Below, piece by piece: positions 25,888-33,763 of a DNA stretch of 64,000 nt. Source of the stretch: Halocatena marina (lineage in GTDB: Archaea > Halobacteriota > Halobacteria > Halobacteriales > Haloarculaceae); assembly GCF_025913575.1 (NCBI RefSeq), contig NZ_CP109785.1, positions 3,162,001 to 3,226,000 on the forward strand, written 5' to 3'. The translations under genes were made by a program, and so were the position numbers. The notes under the pieces were generated by a model that saw nothing but the letters and a program-made list of their open reading frames with translations, was not told where the DNA came from and did no database searches. The number at the start of each line of letters is the position of its first letter. The first letter of the stretch is position 1.

Positions 25888-26814
25888 TTAGATCGACCTC
25901 GCTTTGATGAGGGCTTCATCCGCATCGACTGACCCGAGGCGTTCGAACTCGTTAACGAGCACGTATCGACCGAGGGTTGGACCGCGAACGCGGTAGTATC
26001 TTCCAAGTGTCGTCGCTTTCATTTCGTCTGCCACAACACTCGTATCGAGCGCATCCATCGCCATCTCTTTGGCTTCTTCGAGACTGACGCCAGTCAGTTC
26101 TTCAGTCACTTCCTGCCCGAAGACCAGTTCTTGTACGTTCGCGCCATCGTCGAGGACGCCCTTGATTCGGAGATCGAATTCGCCTTCGACCTCGCCGTGT
26201 TCCGAGCAGCGACCGTTCTGGAGAACGCGTGTACAATCCTCCTCTGGACACCGTTTGATGAGACCACTCCCGCGTTGAATGTCCACGAGTGCGCCCTCGA
26301 CCTCGATGCTGTTGTCGCCGACCTCGATCTCCGCATCGAGCTGTTCAATATCCGTCGTCCGGTTGAGTTTTACCGAATACTGGCCCTCGTACTCGTCGGT
26401 GACGACGTTTCCGAGGCGATAGACCGCTCCCTCCTCCAGCAGTGGGAGATCACTCGTGGCGAACGATACGAATTTGCTCTGTCCGGATTCGTCACCGAGC
26501 AGTCCGACCTGTGCGATAGCGTCGCTGCGGGGTTCCCAAAGATCGACGACTTTTGCACGAACATCGATCCACTCTCCATCGGTGTCGATCTCAGCGAGCG
26601 GCTTCAGTTCGTTGTCGCCGCCGCTCAAGTTCTCTCGCTCCATCCCTGCCTCTTCGAGATAGCTACTCACGAGGCTCCGGTGTGCCTCCTCGGGAGGAAC
26701 CTTGTATTCGGAAACGAGTGTGTCGAGTCGCTCTTCGATCTCATCGACATCAACATCGAGGTGGTCAGAAAACTGCGCGTGTACCGATTCCGCTTGCTGT
26801 CGTAAATCAGTCAT
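25888..26814 (-). CDS. rpa3: Replication protein A subunit (RPA3-type), single-stranded DNA binding
   Basis: A 308-residue protein with an N-terminal helical segment (1-65), two OB folds (about 70-160 and 160-290) and a zinc-binding knuckle C-P-E-E-D-C, then C and H in RCSEHGEV, within the second OB fold. It binds single-stranded DNA during replication, repair and recombination. Size, single zinc finger and partner gene fit haloarchaeal RPA3. The start MTDLRQQAESVHAQF follows the family; upstream Mets at 26850 and 26874 add basic residues and are less likely. Confidence 0.87.
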   Translation of the reverse strand: MTDLRQQAESVHAQFSDHLDVDVDEIEERLDTLVSEYKVPPEEAHRSLVSSYLEEAGMERENLSGGDNELKPLAEIDTDGEWIDVRAKVVDLWEPRSDAIAQVGLLGDESGQSKFVSFATSDLPLLEEGAVYRLGNVVTDEYEGQYSVKLNRTTDIEQLDAEIEVGDNSIEVEGALVDIQRGSGLIKRCPEEDCTRVLQNGRCSEHGEVEGEFDLRIKGVLDDGANVQELVFGQEVTEELTGVSLEEAKEMAMDALDTSVVADEMKATTLGRYYRVRGPTLGRYVLVNEFERLGSVDADEALIKARSI

Positions 26815-27009
26815 TGCACTCCGTCTCCGCTTGTTTTCAATGGGAGACATACGTAGGTTGGCTCTCCATAGCATAAAAACTGTCGCAAGCGCAGTGAAAG
26901 TGAATAATGATAGTATGTAAAAATAGTGGTATTTCGATGTATTTCGGGAGACTCATCGTGATGTTCACGATGGCGACGATTTTTATCAATGCCGAACTAA
27001 CTCGTCGGC

Positions 27010-27294
27010 ATGAGTAACAGGCGTCGGCTCGAACTGCTGCTTCGAACGAAATTCAGGTCGGCTGGACGACAGTGCGAGGAAGCGATGCGAGCCTACAGCG
27101 CCTCGAAAAACGCGACGATTTCGGGTCTCCCGATCGACAGAGAGGGGAAAGCGCGCATTGTTTGTCGTCGCTACGCAGAAAAACGTTCGGTCGACCTCGA
27201 TGACCGCGGGCGACCGCACTGTTTTGATCCCGATCATCAGGACTGTCGGGGCTGTGTCGAGGACATCAACGATGGACGAATAGAAACGTGGTAA
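27010..27294 (+). CDS. Small conserved haloarchaeal protein with His/Cys cluster
   Basis: A 94-residue protein: basic N-terminal helix (MSNRRRLELLLRTKFRSAGR), then RIVCRRYAEKRSVDLDDRG and CFDPDHQDCRGCVEDI, ending TW. Three closely spaced cysteines plus a His suggest metal binding. It resembles a haloarchaea-only family (DUF7091, from memory) of unknown role. It is divergent from the RPA operon, sharing about 195 bp of AT-rich promoter region with TTTTTATCAATG just before the start. Confidence 0.72.
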   Translation: MSNRRRLELLLRTKFRSAGRQCEEAMRAYSASKNATISGLPIDREGKARIVCRRYAEKRSVDLDDRGRPHCFDPDHQDCRGCVEDINDGRIETW

Positions 27295-27385
27295 GGCTGT
27301 CAGTTGCGGCTGGGTAACGTACAGACAGCTCGCTCTCTCATCCACAGTCGGAGATGATTTGTTCAGCCGAGAAGAACCGTCCGAT

Positions 27386-28375
27386 ATGGAGATCGCAGTT
27401 ATTCTCGCTGGCGGCGTTGGAACGCGCCTCTATCCTGCGAGTTCAGCCGATCGACCCAAACAGTTTCTTTCGTTCGACGAGAGCGGACGTTCCTTGCTTT
27501 CACGGACTGTCGAGCGCGTCGAGAAAATCGTTGATACGGTGTACGTCCTTACGCGCCCCGAGTACGCAGATCAAATCCCAGAGCACGCACCTCATGCGAC
27601 AGTGTTGACCGAACCCGAAGGGAAAGACACCGGGCCGGCCCTCGTCTACGCCGCCCACCGCATCCACGAACGAGAGGATGATCCAGTGTTGCTGTGCGTG
27701 CCGAGCGATCACCACGTTGATCGCTCGTTCGCTTCGATCGCAGAGCGCGCACTGCGAGTCGCACGTGAGACCGACCAACTCGTGACGCTCGGCATCGAAC
27801 CGACGCGCGCAGCCACCGAATACGGCTACATCAAACCTGGCGAGGATCACGGCGAATACTACGATGTTGCCGGTTTTTACGAAAAACCCGATCCGGGAGC
27901 CGCAGCGCGGTACATTTACAATGACTTCTACTGGAATGCGGGCGTGTTCTCGTGGACGCCCACATCACTCCTTGAGGAAGCCCGCGAAACCGAGCTTGCG
28001 CCGCTCGTTGCGGCACTCGATGTGGGCGAGGAACAGCGAGGATTCGCCGCTATCGACTCGGTGAGTATTGATTACGCGATACTGGAGGAAACAGATGAGA
28101 TAGCCATGGTGCCCGCAGAGATGACCTGGGACGACCTCGGATCGTGGGATGCCCTCCAGCGAGTGCACGAGACAGACGAAGACGGAAACGTCACGACTGG
28201 AGACGTGCTCACCATCGACGCGGAGGACTGCGTTATCGCTGCCGATGAGACGAGTCACATCAGCGCTGTTGGCGTCTCAAATCTCACCATCGCAGCCTAC
28301 GATGGGCGTGTACTGGTCGTTCCGAACACAGATACCCAGCGCGTGCGCGATGTCGTCGAACAGTTGCGCGAATAA
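27386..28375 (+). CDS. Mannose-1-phosphate guanylyltransferase-like sugar nucleotidyltransferase
   Basis: A 329-residue GT-A-like nucleotidyltransferase. The signature AGGVGTRLYPASSADRPKQF near residue 7 is the nucleotide-binding and catalytic loop of mannose-1-phosphate guanylyltransferases; later come VPSDHHVDR, GYIKPGE, FYEKPDPGAA and FYWNAGVFSWTP, all typical of ManC/Mpg1. It should make GDP-mannose for surface glycans. The ATG at 27386 is chosen since MEIAVILAGG is the family start. It lacks the C-terminal isomerase domain of bifunctional ManC. Its product could feed the glycan cluster near 5.7-12.8 kb. Confidence 0.9.
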   Translation: MEIAVILAGGVGTRLYPASSADRPKQFLSFDESGRSLLSRTVERVEKIVDTVYVLTRPEYADQIPEHAPHATVLTEPEGKDTGPALVYAAHRIHEREDDPVLLCVPSDHHVDRSFASIAERALRVARETDQLVTLGIEPTRAATEYGYIKPGEDHGEYYDVAGFYEKPDPGAAARYIYNDFYWNAGVFSWTPTSLLEEARETELAPLVAALDVGEEQRGFAAIDSVSIDYAILEETDEIAMVPAEMTWDDLGSWDALQRVHETDEDGNVTTGDVLTIDAEDCVIAADETSHISAVGVSNLTIAAYDGRVLVVPNTDTQRVRDVVEQLRE

Positions 28376-28389
28376 TTTGGCTGTACAAA

Positions 28390-28851
28390 TCAGGACGATC
28401 GGACACGGACCTGCCCATCACTCGTGATTCCGATGAGCAGCTCGCAGCACACTTCTCGCTCACGAATAGCGTCTCCTGCGCTATCGCGGACGAGCGCCAT
28501 GAGTTCCGGTGCAGCGTAGTTCACCTTCAAACCAGCCTCGTCACAGGCTGAGTAGATCGTCGAAGGAACATCGTACAGATCGCTCCCGGTTTCGATTGTC
28601 ACCTGTACTGGAGCCTCGATCGCTTCGACGAAGGCGACCGTTTCGCGGGCTTTGTCCACATTCTCGCGGGCGCTTGACTCGATGTTAGAAACGTTCGCGC
28701 GCGACGTACCAAGCCGATCAGCGATTTCTGCCTGTGAAATGTCCTGCTCGCGGAGACAAAGAATTTCGGCCTGCCGGTAGGTGAGTACGCTTCGATCGGT
28801 ATCGAACCCGACACGCTCGAAGAGGGAACTGTCGTCGGGTCGGTCGGTCAT
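28390..28851 (-). CDS. Tfx-family DNA-binding protein
   Basis: A 153-residue regulator. The N-terminal half has a helix-turn-helix related to sigma-4 and LuxR types (LTYRQAEILCLREQDISQAE, then IADRLGTSRANVSNIESSAR), which in Methanothermobacter Tfx binds downstream of the fmd operon promoter, linking the family to molybdenum metabolism. The C-terminal half is a conserved archaeal domain (VTIETGSDLYDVPSTIYSAC). A molybdenum cofactor gene, mobA, lies 1 kb away, but no shared site is seen, so the target is open. Confidence 0.88.
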   Translation of the reverse strand: MTDRPDDSSLFERVGFDTDRSVLTYRQAEILCLREQDISQAEIADRLGTSRANVSNIESSARENVDKARETVAFVEAIEAPVQVTIETGSDLYDVPSTIYSACDEAGLKVNYAAPELMALVRDSAGDAIREREVCCELLIGITSDGQVRVRSS

Positions 28852-28854
28852 CAG

Positions 28855-29379
28855 CTACGAGCCCCAGAAGTTGTCTCGACTCCCAAGTCGCTGTCTACCG
28901 AGCGGCTGCTCTTCAGTATCCTCCTCGCGTCCTGCAGCAGTATCTCCCTCACCACCGTTTCCACCCTCATCCGTGTCCTCGTCTTCGTCCTCGTCCTCGT
29001 CCAGCGGGAGGCGTTCGAGTTCTTCGCCACGAGCGTGGTTCGAGTGGACCGTCGTGATCTTCACTCTCGCTCGAGCGTCGGGAAGTATCCCATCGACGAG
29101 AACGATGAATCCGTCCTCGGTCCGACCAACACCGGCACCACTCTCGTGGATATCAGTCACTTCGACCACAATCTCCTCGCCACGTTTGACGGGCTGGGAC
29201 TTCAGTTCACGGATGGGCTGATGATAGTGATTACACCACTCCGCCCCCCCGCGTTCACTGAAATGATGACACCCCATTCCCTCAATACGTTCTGTATAAC
29301 TGGGGCATTCGTCCGCGAGTGGACAATCCGGCATACGAGTACAAACACGCGTGGCGTCTAAATCGTTACGACACACCAT
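28855..29379 (-). CDS. TRAM-domain protein with cysteine cluster and acidic tract
   Basis: A 174-residue protein. An N-terminal cysteine-rich region (CRNDLDATRVCTRMPDCPLA, DECPSYTERIEGMGCHHF) could bind zinc; a TRAM domain follows (QPVKRGEEIVVEVTDIHESG and AGVGRTEDGFIVLVDGILPD), an RNA-binding beta-barrel also found in tRNA methylthio- and methyl-transferases. Next comes a run of about a dozen alternating Asp/Glu residues encoded by a trinucleotide-like repeat near 28976-29001. The ATG at 29377-29379 has a TATA-like GTTATACG about 20 nt upstream. It probably binds structured RNA. Confidence 0.82.
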   Translation of the reverse strand: MVCRNDLDATRVCTRMPDCPLADECPSYTERIEGMGCHHFSERGGAEWCNHYHQPIRELKSQPVKRGEEIVVEVTDIHESGAGVGRTEDGFIVLVDGILPDARARVKITTVHSNHARGEELERLPLDEDEDEDEDTDEGGNGGEGDTAAGREEDTEEQPLGRQRLGSRDNFWGS

Positions 29380-29646
29380 TTTACTCGTATAACACTCTCT
29401 TCTGCCGGTTTCAATCAATAATATAATTTTTCTAGTAGTATCTCATAGTGAAAACTGCGCTATGTGTGTTCCCGCATGTTTGGCGATAGTCAAGAATTCG
29501 CTGTCTATCTGTGGCTGGTCCTGTGTACGGTACGACACGAAAAGAGCGACCGATCCGAGTGAACAAGCAGTTTGGGTGAGTTCGTCTATCAACATCATCG
29601 GACGAAAACGAAACGATTAGGTTACTGGTCGACAAAAACGTATCAC

Positions 29647-29719
29647 GGGGCTGTGGGTTAGTCTGGTATACTTGCGGCCTTGGGTGCCGTTGACCTCGGT
29701 TCAAATCCGAGCAGCCCCA
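29647..29719 (+). tRNA. tRNA-Pro (TGG)
   Basis: The 73-nt gene folds fully: acceptor GGGGCTG with CAGCCCC and discriminator A; anticodon stem GCGGC with GCCGT (one G-U); loop CTTGGGT with anticodon TGG at 29681-29683; T stem CTCGG/CCGAG with loop TTCAAAT. TGG reads proline CCN codons by wobble. No intron and no encoded CCA. Confidence 0.95.
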
Positions 29720-29778
29720 TACTGTTCCGTTGTATCTCAGTAATTCTATCGTAGTCTACTCTACTATTAGCTCGGCAA

Positions 29779-29808
29779 CTATACTACGCTATACTATACT
29801 ATGCTATG
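29779..29808 (+). repeat. Pentanucleotide tandem repeat before mobA
   Basis: Six consecutive units of five bases read CTATA, CTACG, CTATA, CTATA, CTATG, CTATG, ending 57 nt before the mobA start codon. Related pentamers (CTATC, GTAGT, CTACT, CTACT) continue upstream in the same phase from 29746. The array is TATA-box-like and lies where a promoter is expected. Confidence 0.75.
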
Positions 29809-29865
29809 CTGTTGGCGGGTCGTTCGGCACGTTTGGTTTTTCTTCGATCCACTCTATGTACAACC

Positions 29866-30483
29866 ATGCACAGCGGCCTCATCGTCGCAGGCGGCCGTTC
29901 GACTCGATTCGGTGACAGCGACGATGATAAGTCAGTCGTCGATGTCGCTGGTGTTCCGATGATTCGACGAGTTGCAGACCGCCTCGGGCCAGTCATCGAC
30001 GAACTCGTAATCAACTGTCGGGAAGAACAAATCGAATCGATTCGGGACGTACTGGCTGGATACGGTTCTCCCCTGCGGTTCGCTCCAGATGAGACACCCG
30101 ACGTTGGTCCGGTAGGTGGAATGGCAACAGGATTGCGAGCGGTCGAACACGAATACGCGTTCGTCACTGCCTGCGATATGCCGCTTATCGACAGCGCGTT
30201 CGTCGCGTATCTCTTCGATCAGGCGGTCGGTCACGATGCGGCCGTGCCACAGCTCGACGATCGATGGCTCCAAACGATGCATGCCGTCTATCGTGCACAA
30301 GAGATGGCAGACGCTTGTGAGATGGCACTACACACAGGAGCGCGACGGACCGTCGCGCCGCTGTCCGATCTCGATTACATCATCGTCGATGAAGATGCGG
30401 TGTGCGAACACAGCAGTCTCGATACGTTCAAGAACGTCAACACACGCGAAGAGCTCGAACAGGCCGTTGAGCGACTTCGCTGA
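29866..30483 (+). CDS. mobA: Molybdenum cofactor guanylyltransferase
   Basis: A 205-residue enzyme that joins GMP from GTP to molybdopterin to give the MGD cofactor used by DMSO/nitrate reductase-type enzymes. The start MHSGLIVAGGRSTRFGD carries the signature loop; DDDKSVVDVAG supplies the conserved Lys, and TACDMPLIDSAF the metal-binding Asp. TPDVGPVGGMATGL is also typical. A longer frame to 29806 runs into the pentamer repeat and is rejected. A MobB-MoaE fusion gene lies 30 kb away. Expression may depend on the repeat array in front. Confidence 0.92.
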   Translation: MHSGLIVAGGRSTRFGDSDDDKSVVDVAGVPMIRRVADRLGPVIDELVINCREEQIESIRDVLAGYGSPLRFAPDETPDVGPVGGMATGLRAVEHEYAFVTACDMPLIDSAFVAYLFDQAVGHDAAVPQLDDRWLQTMHAVYRAQEMADACEMALHTGARRTVAPLSDLDYIIVDEDAVCEHSSLDTFKNVNTREELEQAVERLR

Positions 30484-30566
30484 CCGGCGGTCGGTTCGTG
30501 CACACCGGACGAGAACTGGCCGCGGACGAAGAGAGGATTTATGATTCTGGCAAGGCTGCGCCGTGT

Positions 30567-30953
30567 ATGAAGCGCGTGATCAGCACAGACGATGCTCCTG
30601 CAGCAGTCGGCGCGTACAGCCAGTCGACCACGAACGGAGAGCTTCTGTTCAGCGCGGGGCAGATCCCGCTCACTCCGGACGGGGAACTGCTCGATGATGC
30701 TCCAATCGCCGAACAGACTCGCCAATCGCTCGACAACGTTGGCGCGATCCTCGATGCCGCCGGCGCGGGTTTTGAGGACATACTCAAAGTGACGGTGTTT
30801 CTCGCTGACATCGACGACTTCGAGGAGATGAACGAGACGTATGCGAGTTACTTCGAATCCGAGCCGCCAGCCCGCAGCGCTGTTCAAGCCGGTGCACTCC
30901 CAAAGGGTGTCGAGGTCGAGGTCGAAGTCGTTGCCGACGTGAGCGACGAGTGA
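30567..30953 (+). CDS. RidA-family reactive intermediate deaminase
   Basis: A 128-residue trimeric protein that hydrolyses reactive 2-aminoacrylate and related enamines formed by PLP enzymes such as threonine dehydratase. The catalytic Arg region is PPARSAVQAGALPKGVEVEV, and GQIPLTPDGELLD is also diagnostic. The start MKRVISTDDAPAAVGAYSQS fits the family; the upstream 23 codons do not. It lies between mobA and a small membrane protein whose GTG start overlaps its stop. IlvA, a maker of such enamines, is also in this window. Confidence 0.93.
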   Translation: MKRVISTDDAPAAVGAYSQSTTNGELLFSAGQIPLTPDGELLDDAPIAEQTRQSLDNVGAILDAAGAGFEDILKVTVFLADIDDFEEMNETYASYFESEPPARSAVQAGALPKGVEVEVEVVADVSDE

Positions 30954-31153
30954 GAGGGCGCACGAAGGCGAGCCTCCTTTGGGGCGTCATCGCCGCACTC
31001 TCATTTCTTGTCCTCATCCAAGCCTACCACCTGTTTGGAGAGGAACGAGTCACGCTCAGTGTGATGATTGGCGTTGCTGTCGTCGTCGGAGTTGTGTCGG
31101 GCGTGTTCACATACGTCGTTGAAGGATGGCTTGCCTCGCGTGCACAACAATGA
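30950..31153 (+). CDS. Two-helix small membrane protein
   Basis: A 67-residue protein, GTG start overlapping the RidA stop (GTGAG). Helix 1 spans about 8-27 (SLLWGVIAALSFLVLIQAYH) and helix 2 about 38-60. The short ends are basic. It is a common neighbour type in haloarchaeal operons (perhaps DUF7981, from memory) but has no known role. Overlap suggests translational coupling with RidA. Confidence 0.7.
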   Translation: MRGRTKASLLWGVIAALSFLVLIQAYHLFGEERVTLSVMIGVAVVVGVVSGVFTYVVEGWLASRAQQ

Positions 31154-31174
31154 GTCCGGGGCATTGGGTCATGA

Positions 31175-31927
31175 CTACTCAGAGTGGATCGGTTTGCCGG
31201 GATGAACGACGAACGTCCCCCTCCCGTAGCACCGAATAAGTGCTCGCTCACCGATGTCGAATGTTTTGAGCGACCCCCAGTCTCCGAGTGTGTACGATGC
31301 TCGCTTACTAGGTAGCCGCATTCCCAACTCACCATCGAACGATAGCGGCTCTCGAATGACGGTTCCGTCTAGTACGGTGTAGCTTTCGGTCGTCGCAGAA
31401 ACCGAGAAATCGAACTCCGGTGGTTGATCAATTTCGAGCGTGATGAACTGTTCGCCGTCGATCGCTACGCGTATGCGCCGACGTTGACCACTCTCTGTTA
31501 GCTCAATGTCGCCAACAACCTTCGGATATCCCCACACCTCGTCACCAAGTGCCCGTGACGGTTCGGTCGTGACCGGCAGCGAGTGGACGTAGCCACCCAC
31601 ACCACCAGGGAGCCTCGATAGGATGGGGGTTGCTCTGGACGACGGGCGGGTTGCCGGAATGAGAACACCAAACTCGTCGTACGGCTCAAGCGATCCATCG
31701 TCGACGCTGTGGTATCTGACAAAGAGAAACGTCACCGCAGCTCGTTTGCGTCCTACGCGCACTGGCGAAAGACACGACGGAAGAAGCGCACGAACGGGAT
31801 CGAGAGCGGCTGAAAAGACCACACTCATCATCGTTACGTCCGTGGACAGCGGAAGCGTTACCGTCTGTCCAGTCGAGAGTGTAACCTGCTCCTCGACGCT
31901 TTCCTCACCGTCGTCTGCCAGTCCCAT
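31175..31927 (-). CDS. Acetoacetate decarboxylase-family protein
   Basis: A 250-residue member of the ADC fold (PF06314). Marks include PVRVGRKRAAVTFLFVRYHS, YVHSLPVTTEPSRALGDEVW, and GYPKVVGDIEL, which holds the Lys that corresponds to the Schiff-base region of true acetoacetate decarboxylases (E-x-x-x-P-K-x). Many relatives are not decarboxylases, so the reaction is uncertain. The ATG at 31927 gives MGLADDGEESVEEQV; an extension to 32194 adds about 90 residues of unlike composition. AT-rich sequence with TATAATTC lies about 25 nt upstream. Confidence 0.8.
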   Translation of the reverse strand: MGLADDGEESVEEQVTLSTGQTVTLPLSTDVTMMSVVFSAALDPVRALLPSCLSPVRVGRKRAAVTFLFVRYHSVDDGSLEPYDEFGVLIPATRPSSRATPILSRLPGGVGGYVHSLPVTTEPSRALGDEVWGYPKVVGDIELTESGQRRRIRVAIDGEQFITLEIDQPPEFDFSVSATTESYTVLDGTVIREPLSFDGELGMRLPSKRASYTLGDWGSLKTFDIGERALIRCYGRGTFVVHPGKPIHSE

Positions 31928-32229
31928 ACGCCACGTATCTTGTCTGAAATGTATAATTCTTTGTTGTCTGATGTTCGAATAGAGCGTTGATTTGATCACG
32001 CGCTGTTCGCAGGCGTGACTGTCAAAGCGTGAGGGAGGCGGTGAAATTACCGTGGACGCGCCGCAGATCTCGTTCCTCAAACGGGAAACCATTTCCAAAA
32101 TAACGATTGTACTCATGTAGCGCGTCGTTTCCTCGTAGACGCAGTTTAACGAGAGCGAACAACACATCTTGATGCTTCGGAAGCCCTCTGTCAATGAATT
32201 AATATATTGTGCAAAATCGGGGGTACCAA
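31928..32229. other. Intergenic region, no gene recognised
   Basis: These 302 bp hold the promoter of the ADC-like gene (minus strand, TATA-like box near 31950). Stops are frequent in all frames and nothing else stands out. The AT-rich part near 32195-32215 is just beyond the end of the broken LOG-like gene. Confidence 0.5.
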
Positions 32230-32685
32230 TCAGACACGTCGTTCAACCGATGCAACCGCTTCCTCAGGAGTTTCGACCGACTCGAATCCCGTCAGTTCCG
32301 CGAGATCGTGCGTGTCGATCCCGGCGACAGGACGGTCATAATCGAGCGCATGTCCGATTTCGGAGAGTGTACCAGTCGCACCATCGATAGCGATGACCGC
32401 ATCACTGTTCAAGACCACGAGCACGTTCCGTGCGTTTCCCATCCCCGTAGTGATGACCGTCTCGACGTACTCGTTTGCCCCATCGCGGTCGGTTCCCGGA
32501 AGAATACCGATGGTATGCCCACCAGCGTCCGATCCACCACGACACGCCGCCTCCATCACGCCCCCCAATCCACCACAGACAATCTCGTGACCGCGCGTTG
32601 CGAGGAGTCGACCGACCGCCCGAGCGGTTTCTTACTCCGTCTCAGTATCCGTGATTCGACCACCGCCAATAACTGCGATCCTCAT
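32230..32685 (-). pseudogene. LOG/TIGR00725-type Rossmann protein interrupted by a stop codon
   Basis: The reading frame starts at the ATG at 32685 with MRIAVIGGGRITDTETE, meets TAA at 32634-32632 as codon 18, and continues in the same frame with ETARAVGRLLATRGHEIVCG, GLGGVMEAACRGGSDAGGHT and IDGATGTLSEIGHALDYDRP to a normal end at 32230. This is a whole small Rossmann-fold protein of the lysine-decarboxylase-like/TIGR00725 group, with GG-MEA and G-GTLSE motifs. The single nonsense codon removes the N-terminal nucleotide-binding loop unless re-initiation or a sequencing error is involved. A TATA-like TTATAACAAAT lies just upstream. Confidence 0.8.
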
Positions 32686-32842
32686 GCTGTTATAACAAAT
32701 TCCGGCTCACCCATCCTCACAGTTTCCCTCCGTTCTCACAGCATCGTTGTGTTTACAGTCCAAGCTCCCGAGCGGAGATACTCGATTGCGATGAACTGTC
32801 GCTGGATGTACGATGAAAAACGAGCTCCGTTTGAGGGGGTCG

Positions 32843-33583
32843 TTACCACTCCATACCGCCGTTGACAGCGAGAATTTGGCCGGTCATATAACGGGATTCA
32901 GGACTTGCGAGGAAGCGAACGATACCGGTAACGTCCGCAACTTCGGCGAATCGATTGAGCGGGATGCGCTCTATGATGCGTTCTTGGACGTGTTCGGGGA
33001 CTTTATCGAGCATGTCGGTTCGGACAAAGCCGGGAGCGACACAGTTGGCAGTTGAGCTAGATCGAGCCATTTCCAACGCAAGCGTGCGCGTAAAGCCGAA
33101 CAGTCCACTCTTGGTAGTCGCGTAGTTCGCTTGCCCATAGTTTCCTTGCTGGCCCACCACCGACGAAATGTTGATCAGACGACCATTCTCGGCTTTGAGT
33201 AAATCATCGAACAGGCAGTGTGTGCAGTTGAAGACACCCCCGAGGTTGATCTCCATGACACGCTTCCAGTCCTCACGCGTCATATTTACGAACTTCTTAT
33301 CGATAGTGATACCAGCGTTGTTCACAAGCACGTCAACGCTCCCGAAGGTGTCGTGGACCTGTTCGCACATCGCATCTACGTCGTCGTAGTCGGCGACGTT
33401 CCCTTGACAAGTAATAGCACTCCCGCCGGACGCCTCGATCGCATCGACGACCGCGTACGCTTCGGATTCCGAAGACCGATAGTTGACGACCACATCCGCA
33501 CCGTGTTTGCCGAATTCTTCGGCAATGCCCTTCCCAATGCCCCGTGATGCACCAGTCACTACGCATGTTTGATCGTCAAGCAT
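32843..33583 (-). CDS. phaB: Acetoacetyl-CoA reductase-type SDR (PhaB/FabG-like)
   Basis: A 246-residue short-chain dehydrogenase, expected to reduce 3-ketoacyl-CoA to (R)-3-hydroxyacyl-CoA with NADPH. The cofactor loop is TGASRGIGKGIAEEF, followed by LVNNAGIT, the catalytic Ser in INISSVVGQQGNYGQ and Tyr/Lys in YATTKSG; the end MTGQILAVNGGMEW is the PhaB/FabG form. Adjacency to the PHA synthase genes points to PhaB rather than FabG, as archaea lack type II fatty acid synthesis. It is split from phaC by the TnpB element and has its own AT-rich upstream region (GTATATC, TATTTAGG). Confidence 0.9.
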   Translation of the reverse strand: MLDDQTCVVTGASRGIGKGIAEEFGKHGADVVVNYRSSESEAYAVVDAIEASGGSAITCQGNVADYDDVDAMCEQVHDTFGSVDVLVNNAGITIDKKFVNMTREDWKRVMEINLGGVFNCTHCLFDDLLKAENGRLINISSVVGQQGNYGQANYATTKSGLFGFTRTLALEMARSSSTANCVAPGFVRTDMLDKVPEHVQERIIERIPLNRFAEVADVTGIVRFLASPESRYMTGQILAVNGGMEW

Positions 33584-33763
33584 GAATAGAAATTATGTAC
33601 CTAAATACAAAGATATACCGACGGTCGAAAATTCAACTAAACGGCAGCGCGGAGTCCCATTCCTCAAGCGCGAGCGAACGCGAGCGGTAGGGAGGAGAGG
33701 AGCGCGTTCGTACAGCTCGGCATTCCCACTATCTGTAAATAGCCACGAGGTTACATTGAATGT

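Noticed and set aside
28970..29005. Trinucleotide-like repeat coding for an Asp/Glu tract
   Set aside because: It lies in frame within the TRAM protein and is explained by an acidic low-complexity segment common in haloarchaeal proteins.
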